From contig JAPPJY010000057.1 of assembly GCA_028874335.1 (NCBI GenBank), positions 24,741-88,740 on the forward strand: a stretch of DNA of 64,000 bases, given 5' to 3'. The stretch is from Gemmatimonadota bacterium. Its GTDB lineage: Bacteria; Latescibacterota; UBA2968; GCA-2709665. Below are positions 60,718 to 64,000 of this stretch, piece by piece (the stretch's first letter is position 1; every line of letters starts with the position of its first letter). Both the position numbers and the translations under genes were made by a program. The notes beneath the pieces are model-generated. The model saw only the letters and a program-made list of their open reading frames with translations, was not told the origin of the DNA and did no database searches.

Positions 60718-61281
60718 TCATGAATCGTTAGAAAATGCTATTTGGTTGGGCAGAAGGAACTTCCGTGTGATATGGGAAACGAAGGCGCTGCGGCTGTGAC
60801 TGATTTGGCGTGTCCAAACCAAATCGGTTCTGCTGATCCGGTTCTCGAACCGACTCATCGTGGGTTGACTGGCCAGCGCCGCACCGGATAGCGGCAGCCG
60901 ATCACAGGCCGCCTTGAAACCGGGGTCCTCGCGTAACGTATTGCAATCGTTCGCATCCTCATAGCCACAGGCCATCTGAAAGACAGGTTGCTTGACCAGA
61001 TCCACCGTGGCGTGATCCACGTAACTTTGATGCCGACGATCTGTGATGGCCTCGACGATCCGATACAGAATGCCGATTTTGGCCTCCACCTCACGAAACA
61101 GCATCACCCCGCTGTCGCTGTCCAGGATGCCTCCGTCGCCGTTCAGATCGTACGCCGCGTCATACTTCCCGTCGCCCCGCCGCGTCCCAAAGACGCCCGT
61201 GAACGCCACGAAGTACGTGAAACCCGCCAGCCCGCTGCCGTCGAAGTCCGGAGATGGCGGTGGGGAGGTCTGCATCGTCAC
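60718..61281 (-). pseudogene. Chimeric relic: dockerin-like repeat joined in frame to an IS1380-family transposase fragment
   Basis: Residues 1-~52 contain two Asp-rich calcium-loop repeats (DFDGSGLAGF, YDLNGDGGI) typical of the C-terminal dockerin-like modules of secreted proteins in this lineage. From ~53 the frame switches to an IS1380-type transposase N-terminus: LDSDSGVMLFREVEAKIGI, VFQMACGYEDANDCNTL and ALASQPTMSRFEN. It stops well before the DDE catalytic core. The last ~35 residues are unrelated. The frame stays open upstream to about 61405 without an ATG. Both source genes are truncated, so an insertion followed by deletion is the simplest reading. Confidence 0.75.
60840..61128 (-). 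mobile_element. IS1380-family transposase fragment
   Basis: The transposase-derived part of the chimera, covering roughly the first 95-100 residues of the family. No terminal inverted repeats or target duplication were identified, and no DDE catalytic domain is present. It is a dead remnant. Confidence 0.7.
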
Positions 61282-61589
61282 GCCGACGGTCGGCGAGATC
61301 GACTCTGCCTGACCGTCGCGGGAAAGTTTCGCAATTCGTGTGTCTCTTGAAAATACCGGTCGAAGATTGAAATGTGTAGCTCTTTCCGTTACTGGGACAC
61401 CCGGTTTTTGTTATGGGATGTAGGAAGCATAGCAATCTCCTTCTCATTGATCGTGATTTGCCTTTCTTTCGTTCTCTATAACGACGAAACGGGAGCGGCA
61501 AGACAACATCGGTATCCGGTGCAATACACCAAAGAATACCGGTTTCGGTTGTCTTTGCGGCGCCTGAGACGAGAAAGAAGAACCCAGGT
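61282..61589. other. Upstream extension of the relic and unassigned sequence
   Basis: On the minus strand the relic frame stays open from 61281 back to about 61405 (for example DTRIAKLSRDGQAESISPTV), probably part of the lost secreted protein. A plus-strand frame with one hydrophobic segment overlaps it but lacks ribosome-binding support. Confidence 0.4.
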
Positions 61590-61697
61590 TTAACCGCTCC
61601 CTAAACCGTCGACAACACGCCAAATCACAAAACATGCAGTAACAAGAATCACCGCTATGAGCAGGTATGTTGGAAGTTCTTCAAAGAGACGTTTCAT
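61590..61697 (-). CDS. 35-residue single-pass membrane peptide
   Basis: ATG at 61697 with AGGAG about eight bases upstream. The product starts MKRLFEELPTYLL, continues through a hydrophobic segment of ~18 residues (LLIAVILVTACFVIW), and ends RVVDGLGSG with stop TAA. The positive N-terminus and Trp/Arg border suit a single transmembrane helix. It is preceded by a possible 26-codon frame (61718-61798, MAINPDYSKMVTIVVEQMSE...) whose ATG overlaps another short open frame. A regulatory small protein of a nearby transporter is possible. It has no recognised family. Confidence 0.5.
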   Translation of the reverse strand: MKRLFEELPTYLLIAVILVTACFVIWRVVDGLGSG

Positions 61698-61993
61698 GCG
61701 TTGCTCCTGGATGCACTTCAAGGCATTCCGGTAACAATCTCGCTCATCTGTTCGACAACGATCGTGACCATTTTTGAATAATCCGGGTTAATGGCCATCA
61801 ATCGAGAATTCAGACAGGAAGTCGGCAAGTCTCACCACCTGTTCTCGCCCGGTTTCCGCCACACCGGCCCTGGATTCCTGCCTCTCAAGTACAAACTGAG
61901 CGGAGCCACCCGGTCGTCGGCAGTTGAGTCGAATACATGTGTGGCTCCGCTTGATTGCGCAACAAATCTGTCCGTCTACAATTAGCCACCGCG
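61698..61993. other. Region with short overlapping minus-strand frames
   Basis: A 26-codon frame (61718-61798) overlaps, through ATGGCCATTAA, the end of an upstream open stretch that reads VVRLADFLSEFSIDGH on the minus strand. These may be decayed gene ends or tiny coupled frames. Neither has a convincing Shine-Dalgarno. Confidence 0.3.
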
Positions 61994-63148
61994 CTAACGC
62001 AGACGGTATTCGAGAGCCAGATTGAGTCCGAGAGCAGGGTCCGCGCCCCTCTCCTTGGAGTAAGTCCCGGTCACGTTCAGGTTAACCTGATTCTCGATGA
62101 AGAAGATGAATCCAGAACGTATCTGTCCCACAACCGACGCTGGAATATCCGGTACGCTACGTGCCGCGACCACGATGTTGCTCACAGTAAAGTCGATACG
62201 ATTTGTTACTTCATACAGATAATTCAGCGAACTCGAAAACGTGAAAATATCAGTACCGAAATCTCCGGAAAACGGTGACGCGTATTGGACGCTGACGTCG
62301 AATTGGGAACGCCAGCCCGCAGGGCGGGAGTATCGGAACAGGAGTGAAAGACCGGGGTCCTGCCGTTCAGTCCTCGAGTCCCTGGTCAGCACTTCAAATC
62401 GGATCCCGGTTCGAACGTCCCACCCAACGAAACGTTCGTTTACGTGCTCCTGAAAGAGGACTTCGTCGATACGGAGCGAACCAACCGCGCCCAGGCCCTC
62501 ACCCGTAAACAAGCCCGAATCCGCAATCACGTTTTCCATGGCTTCAAACCACTTGACCTTGTAGCGGTCGCCAAACTCAGTCTCGAACTCGCCCTGACGC
62601 TCCAACACCTGTGCAAGCTCAATGAGGGTGTCATCAGGTAGTTGCGTCATGATCACCCCTTCATCAAGCAGGAATTCCTGGATTCTGAGAGCCTGGGCAA
62701 GCGGCGTAACCCGTATAAATCGACCGTACCCGATTCCGGGCGTTATCTCGATTGTCGGCCGTTCGAAATCGCTGTTTGCCGTAGCTCGCAGGTCGCCGGA
62801 GTAGAAAATGTCACGTTCGGTATTGAAATATTTCCTGACACCCGGTCCAGCCACCAGATTGATAATATTCTCCTGAACCCCTTCTCCCGTCCGGCGAGTA
62901 GAACCAAAGCCGTGGAAATTGATGTCCCATGCGTAGGGCAAAGAGTTAAAGTAGCGGTTATAAGTCATGGATACGGCGCCGTCATTGGTCTGGGTATTTC
63001 CTCCGGACGCCGAGTAGGCGTAAGTGCCACCTAATCGCAACTGCTGGGCTGTGCTTACCGGGACGTCGTATTCACCAGGCGAAATTGCCCAGATATCGGG
63101 TGATGCGATGAACGACAATGCAACGATGACGTAGATTTTTCTCTTCAT
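61994..63148 (-). CDS. Outer-membrane beta-barrel-like protein, function unknown
   Basis: A 384-residue exported protein with a signal peptide (MKRKIYVIVALSFIASPDIWA) and a GGAG-containing leader. The mature part is mostly amphipathic strands (YAYSASGGNTQTNDGAVSMTYNR, GLSLLFRYSRPAGWRSQF, VSVQYASPFSG) ending in LGLNLALEYRLR. This is barrel-like, although the last residue is Arg rather than the usual Phe or Trp. The interior contains a helical insertion (DTLIELAQVLERQGEFETEF). No close family is recognised. It follows the mechanosensitive-like gene by 107 bases on the same strand. Confidence 0.65.
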   Translation of the reverse strand: MKRKIYVIVALSFIASPDIWAISPGEYDVPVSTAQQLRLGGTYAYSASGGNTQTNDGAVSMTYNRYFNSLPYAWDINFHGFGSTRRTGEGVQENIINLVAGPGVRKYFNTERDIFYSGDLRATANSDFERPTIEITPGIGYGRFIRVTPLAQALRIQEFLLDEGVIMTQLPDDTLIELAQVLERQGEFETEFGDRYKVKWFEAMENVIADSGLFTGEGLGAVGSLRIDEVLFQEHVNERFVGWDVRTGIRFEVLTRDSRTERQDPGLSLLFRYSRPAGWRSQFDVSVQYASPFSGDFGTDIFTFSSSLNYLYEVTNRIDFTVSNIVVAARSVPDIPASVVGQIRSGFIFFIENQVNLNVTGTYSKERGADPALGLNLALEYRLR

Positions 63149-63255
63149 TATGGATTGTCTCCGTTCGATCCGGCAAGTCTGAATTTCAGACGCGGGATTG
63201 GTTTGGATGCTACGGCAGAGACCTTCCTCACGACTCTCATCACGCGTGGAACGCG

Positions 63256-64000
63256 TCAGTCCTTTTTGTGATCGCCTATCTTTTTTACCCAGGCCTCGAC
63301 ATGACTTCTGGCCAGGTCTCGGCAGCCAAATCCAAAAGCAATTGCCGTGGCGACGGCGGCCGAACCCAGGATCAGTCCAAATGCCAGGTTGATGATCTGA
63401 TCCGCGATGCCCATTTCTTTGAGCCCCATAAACACTGACAGCGAGACGATTCCTGCACGGATTATATTCGCCAGCAGTGAGGCATAAACGCCTCCACGTT
63501 GGGCTACGATTTGACTGAAGACGGCGGCCAGGTAGAGACCGAAGCCGATTATCAGCGCGGCCAACACAAAATTACCTAAAAGCACCGTCAATCTAACCAG
63601 TGTTGCGGCGAGATCATCAAACCCGAGTTGCGAAGCGGCCTCCGTCGCAGAAAACAACAGAATGGCCGCCATGGCAAGGTATCCCACGACCTGCGATGGT
63701 GGCCGCGTCAGCAGAAAGGTCGCGCGGTGTTGCGTCGGCGCGGGGGGGTCGCCGGACGTCGCTTCCGCTACGGACGGGGTGCGGTCTTCCGCGACGCTTA
63801 CTTCCGCGATTCCCAGACGCTGTACGACAGAATTGAAGCCGACGTTCCTGAGCACGTCGTCGACTAAACGCGAGACGAAACGCGCAACGAGATATCCTAC
63901 GAGAAGGATCGCTCCTGTAAACAAAATGGCTGGCACGGCCCCTAACAGGTTGGTCAACATCCCGCTGGCCGGCTCCGAAATCGTACTGAAGTTCAGAGAC
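63256..64000 (-). CDS. Mechanosensitive-channel-like protein with conserved TM-helix repeats (5' end outside window)
   Basis: The frame is open to the right edge (SLNFSTISEPASG precedes the first internal Met at 63960), so the true start lies beyond 64000. The visible ~248 residues contain two copies of the conserved TM-helix repeat of the MscS-related PF05552 type: AVPAILFTGAILLVGYLVARFVSRLVDDVL and LLGNFVLAALIIGFGLYLAAVFSQIV. Further hydrophobic segments (LAMAAILLFSATEAA, LAFGLILGSAAVATAIAFGFG) and a short basic C-terminus (KKIGDHKKD) follow. No full MscS beta domain is seen. It is the third mechanosensitive-type gene in this half of the window. Confidence 0.75.
   Translation of the reverse strand, partial: SLNFSTISEPASGMLTNLLGAVPAILFTGAILLVGYLVARFVSRLVDDVLRNVGFNSVVQRLGIAEVSVAEDRTPSVAEATSGDPPAPTQHRATFLLTRPPSQVVGYLAMAAILLFSATEAASQLGFDDLAATLVRLTVLLGNFVLAALIIGFGLYLAAVFSQIVAQRGGVYASLLANIIRAGIVSLSVFMGLKEMGIADQIINLAFGLILGSAAVATAIAFGFGCRDLARSHVEAWVKKIGDHKKD

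Noticed and set aside
61372..61593. Plus-strand 73-codon frame with a hydrophobic stretch
   Set aside because: It has no ribosome site and a highly basic tail, and it overlaps the minus-strand relic.
1..64000. tRNA, rRNA or known riboswitch
   Set aside because: No cloverleaf with a CCA-type end, no rRNA sequence and no recognised riboswitch core was found by eye. A covariance-model scan would be needed to exclude weak candidates.

Overview
The window is GC-rich bacterial chromosome from a Gram-negative organism. The gene content suggests an FCB-group lineage, most like Latescibacterota or the KSB1/Zixibacteria relatives. The reasons are secreted proteins ending in a FlgD-like/type IX-like C-terminal domain (SPNPFN...VLGQPVRTLVDE), a PorV-like outer-membrane protein beside a TonB-dependent receptor, dockerin-like Asp-rich repeats, and abundant PhyH, enolase-superfamily, AAT-like and heparinase genes. 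The taxonomy is inference. No rRNA, tRNA, CRISPR array or complete insertion sequence was seen. The first ~114 bases are poly-C/poly-G junk, probably a contig edge, and the last gene runs off the right end.

Layout. 0.1-3.3 kb (+): a truncated hydrolase, a metallophosphoesterase (MPE)-HAD fusion and a GT51 remnant. 3.5-11.4 kb (-): a CbiX-like fusion, a small hypothetical, a heparinase II/III-like protein, and the one-carbon/translation operon rimO-folA-thyA. 11.5-25.7 kb (+): secreted beta-propeller, rpmB, a FolC-ATP-grasp fusion, PhyH dioxygenase, MPE-TIM-barrel fusion, AAT-like acyltransferase, SDR, enolase-superfamily enzyme, VOC protein, MPE-beta-propeller fusion and a ceramidase-like hydrolase. 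These look like a catabolic or secondary-metabolism set. 25.7-32.5 kb (+): a transcription unit bounded by two intrinsic terminators, with a Fur-box-like palindrome on its promoter, encoding a TonB-dependent receptor, a large secreted protein and a PorV-like protein.

33.0-41.7 kb (+): the most unusual region. Four tandem paralogues encode secreted proteins with two Cache-type sensor domains, an Ig-like module and a C-terminal sorting domain, but no membrane anchor or signalling output. They share near-identical promoters (TTGCAT-N17-TAATAT type), leader elements and hairpin terminators. Three of the four carry a one-base frameshift, one of them in a C9 tract.

42.0-48.1 kb (+): an AAT fragment, a polytopic membrane protein, a cyclase-family hydrolase, a beta-propeller, a P-loop kinase and an MscS channel. 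48.1-64.0 kb (-): a tightly packed operon rimB-rimK-AstE-like-K+ channel-mscS-degenerate PulE/HTH protein-Na/Pi transporter. It is preceded by a 5'-nucleotidase fused to a beta-barrel, an SLC12-like cation-chloride transporter, a dockerin/IS1380 chimeric relic, a 35-residue membrane peptide, a beta-barrel protein and a further MscS-like protein. This half is devoted to ion flux, osmotic balance and glutamate-ligase chemistry.

Recurring themes are unusual domain fusions (three different MPE fusions, FolC-ATP-grasp, CbiX-molybdopterin domain, 5'-nucleotidase-barrel) and catalytically degenerate homologues (GT51, PulE).
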